A stretch of DNA of 64,000 bases from Terrabacter sp. 28 (GTDB lineage Bacteria; Actinomycetota; Actinomycetes; Actinomycetales; Dermatophilaceae): contig JYOE01000005.1 in the NCBI GenBank assembly GCA_000955875.1, positions 98,186-162,185 of the forward strand, given 5' to 3'. Position numbers and translations under genes: made by a program. This document shows, in pieces, positions 17,569 to 28,012 of this stretch. Position 1 is the stretch's first letter. Each line of letters begins with the position of its first letter. The notes below the pieces were generated by a model that was not told the origin of the DNA, ran no database searches, and was given only the letters and a program-made list of their open reading frames with translations.

Positions 17569-19862
17569 GAGGGGTCTCCGTTCGTCGTCGTGGGCTGGGC
17601 GGTGGTCGGGTCGGAGCCGACCGTCCCGGGGATGGTGGCCGACGCAGCCGAGGTGGGCCCGTCGACCGGGACGAGCCAGACGGTGGACAGCCGGGGGACC
17701 GTCAGGTCCGCGGCATACGGCTGCTGGTGCCACGGCTCCGCTCGGGCCTCGACGACGATGCCGGCGCTGCTGGGGGCGTCGGGGTGGTAGCCGGCCGTGT
17801 CGAGCACGACCGTCCAGCGGCCTCCACGGGGCAGCCCGATGCGGTAGGACTGCTGCGTCTCGCCGCTGAAGTTCATGACGCAGGCGACGACGGGGGCGTC
17901 GGTCGCCCGGTCACCCCGGCCGAAGCGAAGCCACGAGAAGGTGTTGTGGTCGGCGTCGTCGGCCTCGAGCCACTCGAAGCCGCTCGGGTCGGCGTCCAGC
18001 TCCCAGAGGGCCCGGTTGCCTCGGTAGATGCCGTTGAGGTCCTTCACGAGGTTGTGCACGCGGTAGTGCAGGGGCTGCTCGAGCAACCACCAGTCCAGGC
18101 TGCGGCCCTCCGACCACTCGGACTCCTGGCCGAACTCGCAGCCCATGAAGAGCAGCTGCTTGCCCGGGTGGCACCAGAGGTAGGCGAGGAACGCGCGCAG
18201 CGTCGCCACCTGCTCCTCGCGCGGGCCGCGCGACTTGCGCAGCAGCGAGCCCTTGCCGTGGACGACCTCGTCGTGGCTGATCGGCAGCACGAAGTTCTCG
18301 TCGAAGGCGTACATCAGCGAGAACGTGAGCTTGCCGTGGTGGTACTTGCGGTAGATGGGCTCCTCGCCGAGGTACTTCAGCGAGTCGTTCATCCAGCCCA
18401 TGTTCCACTTGAAGCCGAAGCCGAGCCCGCCGTGGTTCGTCGGCTTCGTGACGCCGGGCCACGTCGTCGACTCCTCGGCGATGGTGACGATGCCACCGAC
18501 GCGCTTGTACGCGGTCGCGTTCGTCTCCTTGAGCAGCTCGACGGCCTCGAGGTTCTCGCGCCCGCCGTGCTTGTTGGGCACCCAGGCGCCCGCGTCGCGG
18601 GCGTAGTCGAGGTAGAGCATCGAGGCGACGCCGTCGACGCGCAGGCCGTCGATGTGGAACTCCTCGAGCCAGTAGATGGCGTTGGCGACGAGGAAGTTGC
18701 GCACCTCGGGTCGGCCGTAGTCGAAGATGTTGGAGCCCCACTCGGGGTGCCATCCCAGCCGCGGGTCGGGGTGCTCGTAGAGCGGGAGGCCGTCGAAGCG
18801 CGCCAGCGCCCACTCGTCGGTGGCGAAGTGGCCGGGCACCCAGTCGAGCAGCACGCCGATGCCGGCCTTGTGCAGCTCGTCGACGAGGTAGCGGAAGTCG
18901 TCGGGCCGGCCCCACCGGGAGCTCGGCGCGTAGTAGCCCGTGACGTGATAGCCCCACGAGGGGACGTACGGGTGCTCCATGACGGGCAGGAACTCGACGT
19001 GGGTGAAGCCGAGGTCGCGCACGTAGTTGACGAGGTGCTCGGCGAGGCCGCGGTAGCCGAGGTCCTGGCGCCAGGAGCCGAGGTGCACCTCGTAGATGCT
19101 CATGGGCCCCTGGTGGGCGTTCGAGGTGCGGCGGTGCTCCATCCAGGCGTCGTCGCCCCAGTGGTAGTGGCTCTCGGTGACGATGGCCGCCTGCTTCGGG
19201 GCGACCTCGGTCATCCGCGCCATGGGGTCGCTCTTGAGCCGCACGAGCTCGTCGGGGCCGCGCACGGCGAACTGGTAGTTCATCCCCTCGCTCGCGCCCG
19301 GCAGGAAGAGCTCCCAGATGCCGCTCTCGCCGAGCGCCCGCATCGGGTGCGAGCGCCGGTCCCAGTCGTTGAAGTCACCGATGACGTGCACCGCCTTGGC
19401 CCGCGGAGCCCAGACGGCGAACGACACGCCCCAGACGTCGCCCAGCGGACCCGGGTAGTGGCGCACGTGGGCCCCGAGGACGGTCCACAGCTGCTCGTGG
19501 CGTCCCTCGTTGATGAGGTGGCGGTCGATCTCGCCCAGCGTGGGCGCGAAGCGGTAGGGGTCGTCCTGCTCGTGCTCGACGCCGTCGCCGTACTCGACGA
19601 GGAGGCGGTAGTCGTGCGTCGAGCCGAAGTCGGGCGAGGTCATCGACCAGATGCCGTCGCGCACGTGCTGCAGCTCGACCCGGTCGCCCGAGTCGAGGCG
19701 AGCCGCCACGCGCGTGGCGAAGGGCCGGAACGCCGTGATGGTCAGCCCGCCGGGACCGACATGGTGCCCCAGCAGGTCGTGGGGCTGGCCGTTGCGGCCG
19801 TGGACGAAGGCCGTGATGGCGGCCTCGTCGAGCGAGGGTCCGTGGGACGTGTGGCTGCTCAT
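17565..19862 (-). CDS. glgB: 1,4-alpha-glucan branching enzyme
   Basis: The 765-residue GH13 enzyme transfers alpha-1,4 segments to make alpha-1,6 branches. Two N-terminal beta-sandwich domains come first (through about residue 230, with [21 protein letters not shown]). The barrel follows with DWVPGHFA, the nucleophile Asp in [17 protein letters not shown], the acid/base Glu in [12 protein letters not shown] and HDEVVHG. The C-terminal beta domain ends TVWLVPV. The extended N-terminal module is typical of actinobacterial GlgB. The ATG overlaps the maltokinase stop (ATGA). Confidence 0.97.
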
Positions 19863-21285
19863 GGCGTGCCTTCCGGGGTGATGAGCCGCTCGACCGCGCC
19901 GAGCGGGATCGGCAGCCAGGACGGGCGGTTGCGGGCTTCGTAGACGACCTCGTACAGCGCCTTGTCGAGCTCGAGCGCACGGGTGAGGGCGACCGCGTCG
20001 GCGTCGGGCTCGCCCGCGACGGAGGCGTATCCGTCGAGGAACGCCCGTCGGCAGGCGGCGGCCCAGGCCGACGCGTCGACCGGTGACTCCGCCAGCGCCA
20101 CAGAGCCGGCCGCGTAGTCGAACGAGCGGAGCATGCCGGCGACGTCGCGCGCCGTGAGGTCGGGCTGCGTCCGTTCGGTCAGGGGGCGCAGCGGCTCTCC
20201 CTCGAAGTCGAGTGCCACCCAGCCACGCTCGGGGACGTCGAGCACCTGGCCGAGGTGGTAGTCGCCGTGGATCCGCTGGAGCGGGGGCCAGCGCACGTCA
20301 CGCACCGACTGCGCGATGCGGTCGACCGCGGCCGAATGGGAGGAGAGCTCCGGCACGAGGGCGGCCGCGGCGGCATACCGGTGTCGCATCGAGGTGACGA
20401 GCGCGTCCCGCGACTCGGGAGTGACCTCGGAGGTGCCGAGAGCGTGGGCGAGGGCCGTGTGGATCTGCGCCGTGACGACACCGAGGTCACGGGCGCGCGC
20501 GGTGAAGTCGGCCCCCGAGGCGGCCGCGACGAGCGCCACGCGCCAGGCGTCCTCGACGCCGGGGATGAACTCCTGCGCGAAGGCGAGGTGCCCCTGCTGC
20601 GCGGAGCCGTCCGCAGGAGAGTCCCACGCTCCTGCCAGGTGTCCGACGGCCATGGGCACGCGGTCGGAGCCCTCGCGGGTGAGCGCCGACTGCACGACGA
20701 CGTCGGGGTTGTCGCCGTCCTGCACGGTGCGGAAGACCTTGACGATGAGCGGCTCGGCCGGCCCGCCGTCGGGGGCCGCCATGCGGCAGATGATCGAGGT
20801 GTTGGACTGCTCGCCGCTGAGCACCGACGACGAGGAGACCGAACCGTCGACCTGGCCGGTGCTCGAGCCCTCGGCGAGGGCGTTGCTGCCGACCGAGGCC
20901 TGGGCCTCGTCGGCGACCCCGGACCCGAGGATCGTCGCCATGAGCTGCGAGACGTAGACGGGGTCGTGCGGCCCGTCGTAGACCCAGCGCGTGCCGAGGA
21001 CGCTGTGCTCCATCGTGCCGAGCAGCGCGTGCTCCGCGCCCTCGAGCGGCGCGTTCCGGTAGGTGAGCGGCACCTGGTAGACCACGGCCGGTGTCACGGC
21101 CTCGTCGGCGAGCAGCAACGTCTCGCACCCGACCTCGCCCTCGGGATCCTCGAAGCGGAAGCCCCCGACGCGACGCAGCTGCGGCACGTGGCCCTTGCCG
21201 TGGTACCACCGCTGGCGCGGCATCCACTCGGTGACGATCTCGGTCTTGGTGGGCACGATCGTCGCGCCCTTGTGCACGATGGCCA

Positions 21286-21286
<1 letters not shown>
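19859..21286 (-). CDS. mak: Maltokinase
   Basis: The 475-residue kinase phosphorylates maltose to maltose-1-phosphate, the GlgE substrate. The family N terminus IVTEWMPRQRWYHGKGHVPQLRRVG is present. Kinase features are IVKVFRTVQDGDNPDVVVQSAL, the catalytic loop IHGDYHLGQVL and VALDFEGEPLRPL for metal binding. It lies between treS and glgB; its ATG shares one base with the treS stop (TGATG). In some Actinobacteria the kinase is fused to TreS; here the two are separate but coupled. Confidence 0.95.
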
Positions 21287-22992
<1,706 letters not shown>

Positions 22993-22996
22993 GCGG

Positions 22997-25216
22997 TCAA
23001 TGGCTCCTCACGTGGATGATGTGGACGGGCTCGGAGTCGGGACCCAGGCGGACGAAGTTGTCCTGACGCCACTCCCACGTCTGGTTGGTGATGTGGTCGT
23101 GCGCGTCGAAGGTCGACCACGAGGCCATACCCAGCGCATCCATGTCGAGGTGCACCCACGTCTCACGGGTCGCGTGGGGGTCGAGGTTCGCGACGACGAG
23201 CACGGTGTCGCGCTCGCCCGTGGCGTGGTCGACGACGCGCGACTTGCTGAAGACGAGCACGTTCTCGTCGTCGGCGGCGTGGAAGCGCAGGTTGCGCAGC
23301 CACCGCAGGGCGGGGTGCCAGCCGCGAATGTCGTTGAGCCGCTTGAGGTACCACGCCAACGAACGGCTCTCGAGCGGGCCGCCGGGCTCGTAGAGGTACC
23401 ACTGGCGGTCCTTGTACTCGTACTTCTCGTTGTCGATCTGCTCCTCGGCGCCCGGCCGGGCCACGTGCTCCATCAGCTCGTAGCCGGCGTAGATGCCGTA
23501 GGTCGGCACCATCGTCGCCGCGACGGCCGCCCGCAGCTTCCAGGCCGTCGGGCCGCCGTACTGCATGTAGGGCGTGAGGATGTCGTGCGTCGTCGGCCAG
23601 AACGACGGGCGCATGTAGGCCGCCCCGCTCGACTCGCCGGCCAGCTCGCGGCCGTACTCCTCGAGCTCCCACCGCGCGTTGCGCCACGCGTAGTAGGTGT
23701 AGCTCTGCTGGAAGCCGGCCTTGGCCAGCTGGTGCATCATCGCCGGCTTGGTGAAGGCCTCGGAGAGCCAGATGGTGTCGGGGTGGTCCTTGGCGACGTC
23801 GGCGATCAGCCACTGCCAGAAGGCGACCGGCTTGGTGTGCGGGTTGTCGACGCGGAAGATGCGGATGCCGTGGTCGAGCCACACCTGGATGACGCGACGC
23901 ACCTCGGCGTAGGCGTCGGCCGGGTCGTTGTCGAAGTTGAGGGGGTAGATGTCCTGGTACTTCTTGGGCGGGTTCTCGGCGTAGGCGATGGTGCCGTCGG
24001 CCCGCGTCGTGAACAGGTGCGGGTGCGTCTGCACCCACGGGTGGTCGGGGGAGGCCTGCAGCGCGATGTCGAGCGCCACCTCCATGCCGAGTCGCTGCGC
24101 CTCGTCAACGAACGCGTCGAAGTCGTCGAACGTGCCGAGGTCGGGGTGGATGGCGTCGTGGCCGCCGTCGGGCGAGCCGATGGCGTACGGGGACCCGGGG
24201 TCACCCGGCTCGGCGGTCAGCGTGTTGTTGCGCCCCTTTCGCGCCGTCGTGCCGATGGGGTGGATCGGGGTCAGGTAGACCACGTCGAAGCCCATGTCGG
24301 CGATCGCGGGCAGGCGCTTGGCCGCCGAGCGGAACGTGCCGGAGACCCACTCACCGGTCTTCTCGTCGCGGTGGGCGCCCTCGGACCTCGGGAAGATCTC
24401 GTACCAGGCGCCGTAGAGGGCGCGCTCGCGCTCGACGAGGAGCGAGTAGGCGGGGGAGGGCGAGACGAACTCGCGCAGCGGCACGAGCGCGTGCAGGCCG
24501 GTGATCTCGGGCGAGGTCGCGGCGCCGAACCGGTGCGCTGCCGGCGCTCGGGTGTCCCCGAGCGCGACGACGGCCTTGTCGATCTCGGCCGCGTCGACGC
24601 CGAGACCTCGGACGGCGGCGGCGAAACGCTCGAGAACGCGTACACCCTCGGCGCACATGAGGTCCTCGTCCACGCCCGCGGCGATCTTGATGCCGGCGTC
24701 GTGGACCCACGTCGCGTACGGGTCGGACCAGCCCTCGACGCGGTAGGTCCACCAGCCCTCTCGGTCGGCGACGACGGTCGTCGACCACTCGGAGAGCCCC
24801 GGGTTGTCGCTGTGCATCGCGAAGAAGTGCTCGCCGCCGTCGGGGTCGGTCAGCACGGCTGTCGCGTTGACGGCGTCGTGGCCCTCGCGGAAGACCTTGG
24901 CCCGCACCGTGAACTCCTCGCCCGCGACCGACTTGGCGGGGCGCGTGCCGCCGTCGACGAGCGGACGCACGTCGCTCACGGGGATGCGGCCGATCGGCAG
25001 GGCGCCGCCAGGCATGCCCTCGACGGTCGGGGCGGCGCTGACCGGGTGCTCGGGGGCGAGGTGGACGGCGCCGGCCTCGGTGTCGTCGACGAAGGCCTCG
25101 TCGGCGCTGGGGTTGGCGTCGAGGCGTGGGGACGGTTCGGGTGCCGCTGGTGCGGCGGCGGTGCTGCGCACGGGGGTTGGCTTGCTGGAACGGGACTTCT
25201 TCGCTGAGCCAGTCAC
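22997..25216 (-). CDS. glgE: Alpha-1,4-glucan:maltose-1-phosphate maltosyltransferase GlgE
   Basis: The 739-residue GH13_3 enzyme extends alpha-1,4-glucans with maltosyl units. An Ala/Pro-rich tail (residues 1-70) precedes the N and S domains. LYGAWYEIFPRSEGA opens the barrel; IRIFRVDNPHTKPVAFW holds the nucleophile Asp and TIWLSEAFTKPAMM the acid/base Glu. PLNFDNDPADAYAE and NLRFHAADDENVLVFSK are family-specific. The GTG at 25216 is supported by TACGGT seven bases upstream. It is the first gene of the treS-mak-glgB-pgm operon and is divergent from glgP. Confidence 0.97.
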   Translation of the reverse strand: MTGSAKKSRSSKPTPVRSTAAAPAAPEPSPRLDANPSADEAFVDDTEAGAVHLAPEHPVSAAPTVEGMPGGALPIGRIPVSDVRPLVDGGTRPAKSVAGEEFTVRAKVFREGHDAVNATAVLTDPDGGEHFFAMHSDNPGLSEWSTTVVADREGWWTYRVEGWSDPYATWVHDAGIKIAAGVDEDLMCAEGVRVLERFAAAVRGLGVDAAEIDKAVVALGDTRAPAAHRFGAATSPEITGLHALVPLREFVSPSPAYSLLVERERALYGAWYEIFPRSEGAHRDEKTGEWVSGTFRSAAKRLPAIADMGFDVVYLTPIHPIGTTARKGRNNTLTAEPGDPGSPYAIGSPDGGHDAIHPDLGTFDDFDAFVDEAQRLGMEVALDIALQASPDHPWVQTHPHLFTTRADGTIAYAENPPKKYQDIYPLNFDNDPADAYAEVRRVIQVWLDHGIRIFRVDNPHTKPVAFWQWLIADVAKDHPDTIWLSEAFTKPAMMHQLAKAGFQQSYTYYAWRNARWELEEYGRELAGESSGAAYMRPSFWPTTHDILTPYMQYGGPTAWKLRAAVAATMVPTYGIYAGYELMEHVARPGAEEQIDNEKYEYKDRQWYLYEPGGPLESRSLAWYLKRLNDIRGWHPALRWLRNLRFHAADDENVLVFSKSRVVDHATGERDTVLVVANLDPHATRETWVHLDMDALGMASWSTFDAHDHITNQTWEWRQDNFVRLGPDSEPVHIIHVRSH

Positions 25217-25223
25217 GTGATCG

Positions 25224-25229
25224 ACCGTA
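25224..25229 (-). promoter_or_regulatory. -10 box of the glgE operon (leaderless type)
   Basis: TACGGT on the minus strand, seven bases before the GTG of glgE. Confidence 0.5.
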
Positions 25230-25290
25230 TCGAAGTTGGGGCGCTACGCCCATGACGTGGCACGCGACGTTCCAACCGGTGAAACTCGGC

Positions 25291-25310
25291 TGCAAGTGTT
25301 GCAAGAACAC
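25291..25310. promoter_or_regulatory. TGCAAG repeat, candidate operator in the glgE-glgP spacer
   Basis: TGCAAG occurs at 25291-25296 and 25300-25305, nine bases apart, and the second copy lies inside the inverted repeat GTGTT-GCAAG-AACAC (25296-25310). This is one of the few AT-richer spots of the 122-bp divergent spacer. TTGCAAG/CTTGCAG-like repeats are known targets of LacI-family maltose regulators in Streptomyces, so a sugar-responsive repressor is plausible (inference). Confidence 0.45.
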
Positions 25311-25324
25311 GACATGGCGACCCC

Positions 25325-25330
25325 TATGCT
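25325..25330 (+). promoter_or_regulatory. -10 box of glgP
   Basis: TATGCT, eight bases before the GTG at 25339; the transcript would be leaderless or nearly so. Confidence 0.45.
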
Positions 25331-25338
25331 GTCCCCTT

Positions 25339-27927
25339 GTGAAGGCCATCCGTCGCTTCAGCGTCCGCACCGTCCTGCCGAGCCGCATCGAAGGTCTCGG
25401 CGTCCTCGCGAGCAACCTGCGCTGGTCGTGGCACCCGCCGACCCGCGACCTGTTCGAGAGCATCAGTCCCCGCAAGTGGTCCGACGCCGGTGAGGACCCC
25501 GTCAAGCTCCTCTCGCGGCTCTCGGCCGACGAGCTGGCCGCGCTCGCCGCCGACGACGAGTTCGTCAGCAGGGTCGTGGCGGCCAACGAGGACCTCCACC
25601 ACTACCTCACCGACGAGCGCTGGTACCAGTCGTGGAGCCGCGAGCAGGAGGCCGCCGGCAAGGCCGCGCCCGCCGCCATCGCGTACTTCAGCCCCGAGTT
25701 CGGCATCACCGCGGTGCTGCCGCAGTACTCCGGCGGCCTGGGCATCCTCGCGGGCGACCACCTGAAGTCGGCCTCCGACCTCGGCGTGCCGATCGTCGGC
25801 GTCGGCCTCTTCTACAAGACCGGCTACTTCAAGCAGTCGCTCAACCGCGACGGGTGGCAGGTCGAGACCTACCCGGTGCTCGACCCCGACGGGCTGCCCC
25901 TCTCGCTGCTGCGCGAGGAGGACGGCACACCGGCCGTCGTCACGATCGACCTGCCCGCGGGGCGCGTGCTCAACGCGCACGTCTGGAAGGCGCAGGTCGG
26001 GCGAGTTCCCTTGCTGCTGCTGGACTCCGACGTCCCGGGCAACGACGAGCAGACCCGCAAGGTCACCGAGTCGCTCTACGGCGGCGGCGGCGACACCCGC
26101 CTCGAGCAGGAGCTGCTGCTCGGCATCGGCGGCGTGCGCGCCCTGCGCCTCTGGTCGCGACTCTCTGGCGCCCCGACGCCGGAGGTCTACCACACCAACG
26201 AGGGCCACGCCGGCTTCCTCGGCATCGAGCGCATCACCGAGCTGGTGCGTGACCACGGGCTCACCTTCGACGAGGCCCTCGAGGCCGTGCGCGCTGCCAC
26301 GGTGTTCACGACGCACACGCCGGTCCCGGCCGGCATCGACCGCTTCGACGCGGCGAAGATCAACCTCTTCTTCGGCGGCGCCAACGCCATCGAAGGCGTG
26401 CCCGTCGAGCGGCTCCTCGCCCTGGGCGCCGAGGACTACGAGGGCGGCCAGCCCGGCATCTTCAACATGGCCGTCATGGGCCTGCGCCTCGCACAGCGCG
26501 CCAACGGCGTCTCCCAGCTGCACGGCGTCGTCAGCCGCGGCATGTTCGACGGGCTGTGGCCGGGCTTCGACGACGTCGAGGTGCCGATCAGCAGCATCAC
26601 CAACGGGGTCCACGCCCCGACGTGGGTCGACCGTGCCGTCTACGACGTCGCCCGCAAGCACCTCGGCACCGCCGACATCGCCGGCACCGACGCGTGGGGC
26701 CGCATCGACGAGGTGCCCGCCGACGCCGTCTGGTCGACCAAGCGCGAGATGCGCGAGAAGCTCGTCGCCGACGCCCGCCGCCGCGTGCGCTCGTCGTGGC
26801 AGAAGCGCGGTGCCACGGACGCCGAGCTCGGCTGGGTCGACGACGTGCTCGACCCCGACGTGCTGACGATCGGCTTCGCCCGTCGCGTGCCCACCTACAA
26901 GCGGCTCACGCTCATGCTGCGTGACCCGGCCCGCCTCAAGGCGCTGCTGCTGCACCCCGAGCGGCCCGTCCAGCTCGTCATCGCCGGCAAGTCGCACCCG
27001 GCCGACGAGACGGGCAAGCGCCTCATCCAGGAGATGGTCCGCTTCGCGGACGACCCCGAGGTGCGCCACCGCATCGTGTTCCTGCCGAACTACGACATCG
27101 CGATGGCCCAGCACCTCTACCCGGGCTGCGACGTCTGGCTCAACAACCCGCTGCGCCCGTTCGAGGCCTGCGGCACCTCCGGCATGAAGGCGGCCCTCAA
27201 CGGCGGCCTCAACCTCTCCATCCTCGACGGCTGGTGGGACGAGTGGTTCGACGGCCGCAACGGCTGGGCCATCCCGACGGCCGACGGTGTCGAGGACCCC
27301 GAGCGCCGTGACGACATCGAGGCCGCCGCGCTCTACGACCTCATCGAGAACGACGTCGCCGCGAAGTTCTACGACCGCGACGCCGCCGGCCTGCCGCAGG
27401 GCTGGATCGCGATGATGACCCACACCCTCAAGACCCTCGGGCCGAAGGTGCTCGCGAGCCGCATGGTGCAGGACTACACCGGACAGCTCTACAGCCCGGC
27501 CGCGGGCGCGGGCCGCTCGGTGATCGCCTCGGACTTCGCCGGAGCCAAGGAGCTCGCAGCGTTCAAGGCGAAGATCCGCGCCTCCTGGCCGAAGGTCAAG
27601 GTCGAGCACGTCGAGCCCTCGGGCCTGTCGGACTCGCCGCAGATCGGCGACGTCCTCGACCTGCGCGCCTACGTCGCGCTCGACGGTCTGACGCCCGACG
27701 ACGTCGACGTCCAGCTCGTCCACGGCCACGTCAACGACGTCGACGAGCTGTGGGGCATGGAGGTCGCCCCGCTCCAGCTCGTCGAGTCCTACGAGGACGG
27801 CCGTCACCAGTTCGCCGGGTCGCAGCCGCTGCGCCGCACCGGGTCGTTCGGCTACAGCGTGCGCGTCGTGCCGAAGCACGCGGGCCTCGCCGGCCCGGCC
27901 GAGCTCGGGCTCGCGCGCAACGCCTGA
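25339..27927 (+). CDS. glgP: Alpha-glucan phosphorylase
   Basis: The 862-residue PLP-dependent enzyme releases glucose-1-phosphate from alpha-1,4-glucans. It belongs to the long actinobacterial/archaeal GlgP branch: RFSVRTVLPSRIEGLGVLASNLRWSW at the N terminus, AYFSPEFGITAVLPQYSGGLGILAGD, VYHTNEGHAGFL, FARRVPTYKR, and PFEACGTSGMKAALNGGLNL with the PLP lysine. The C-terminal beta-rich extension (about 760-862) is typical of the branch. The GTG at 25339 begins VKAIRRFSVRT; longer readings run into the glgE promoter. It is divergent from the glgE operon and ends at a strong terminator. Confidence 0.95.
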   Translation: MKAIRRFSVRTVLPSRIEGLGVLASNLRWSWHPPTRDLFESISPRKWSDAGEDPVKLLSRLSADELAALAADDEFVSRVVAANEDLHHYLTDERWYQSWSREQEAAGKAAPAAIAYFSPEFGITAVLPQYSGGLGILAGDHLKSASDLGVPIVGVGLFYKTGYFKQSLNRDGWQVETYPVLDPDGLPLSLLREEDGTPAVVTIDLPAGRVLNAHVWKAQVGRVPLLLLDSDVPGNDEQTRKVTESLYGGGGDTRLEQELLLGIGGVRALRLWSRLSGAPTPEVYHTNEGHAGFLGIERITELVRDHGLTFDEALEAVRAATVFTTHTPVPAGIDRFDAAKINLFFGGANAIEGVPVERLLALGAEDYEGGQPGIFNMAVMGLRLAQRANGVSQLHGVVSRGMFDGLWPGFDDVEVPISSITNGVHAPTWVDRAVYDVARKHLGTADIAGTDAWGRIDEVPADAVWSTKREMREKLVADARRRVRSSWQKRGATDAELGWVDDVLDPDVLTIGFARRVPTYKRLTLMLRDPARLKALLLHPERPVQLVIAGKSHPADETGKRLIQEMVRFADDPEVRHRIVFLPNYDIAMAQHLYPGCDVWLNNPLRPFEACGTSGMKAALNGGLNLSILDGWWDEWFDGRNGWAIPTADGVEDPERRDDIEAAALYDLIENDVAAKFYDRDAAGLPQGWIAMMTHTLKTLGPKVLASRMVQDYTGQLYSPAAGAGRSVIASDFAGAKELAAFKAKIRASWPKVKVEHVEPSGLSDSPQIGDVLDLRAYVALDGLTPDDVDVQLVHGHVNDVDELWGMEVAPLQLVESYEDGRHQFAGSQPLRRTGSFGYSVRVVPKHAGLAGPAELGLARNA

Positions 27928-27943
27928 CGCGTCCGACGCACGT

Positions 27944-27980
27944 CGAGGAGCCCGGGTCCCGTGTGGGCCCGGGCTCCTCG
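27944..27980. terminator. Terminator between glgP and glgX
   Basis: Perfect 13-bp stem (CGAGGAGCCCGGG and complement) with an 11-base loop, between convergent genes. Confidence 0.82.
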
Positions 27981-28012
27981 CGTATGCCGTCGGGCGCCGT
28001 CGCTCTCTGCGG

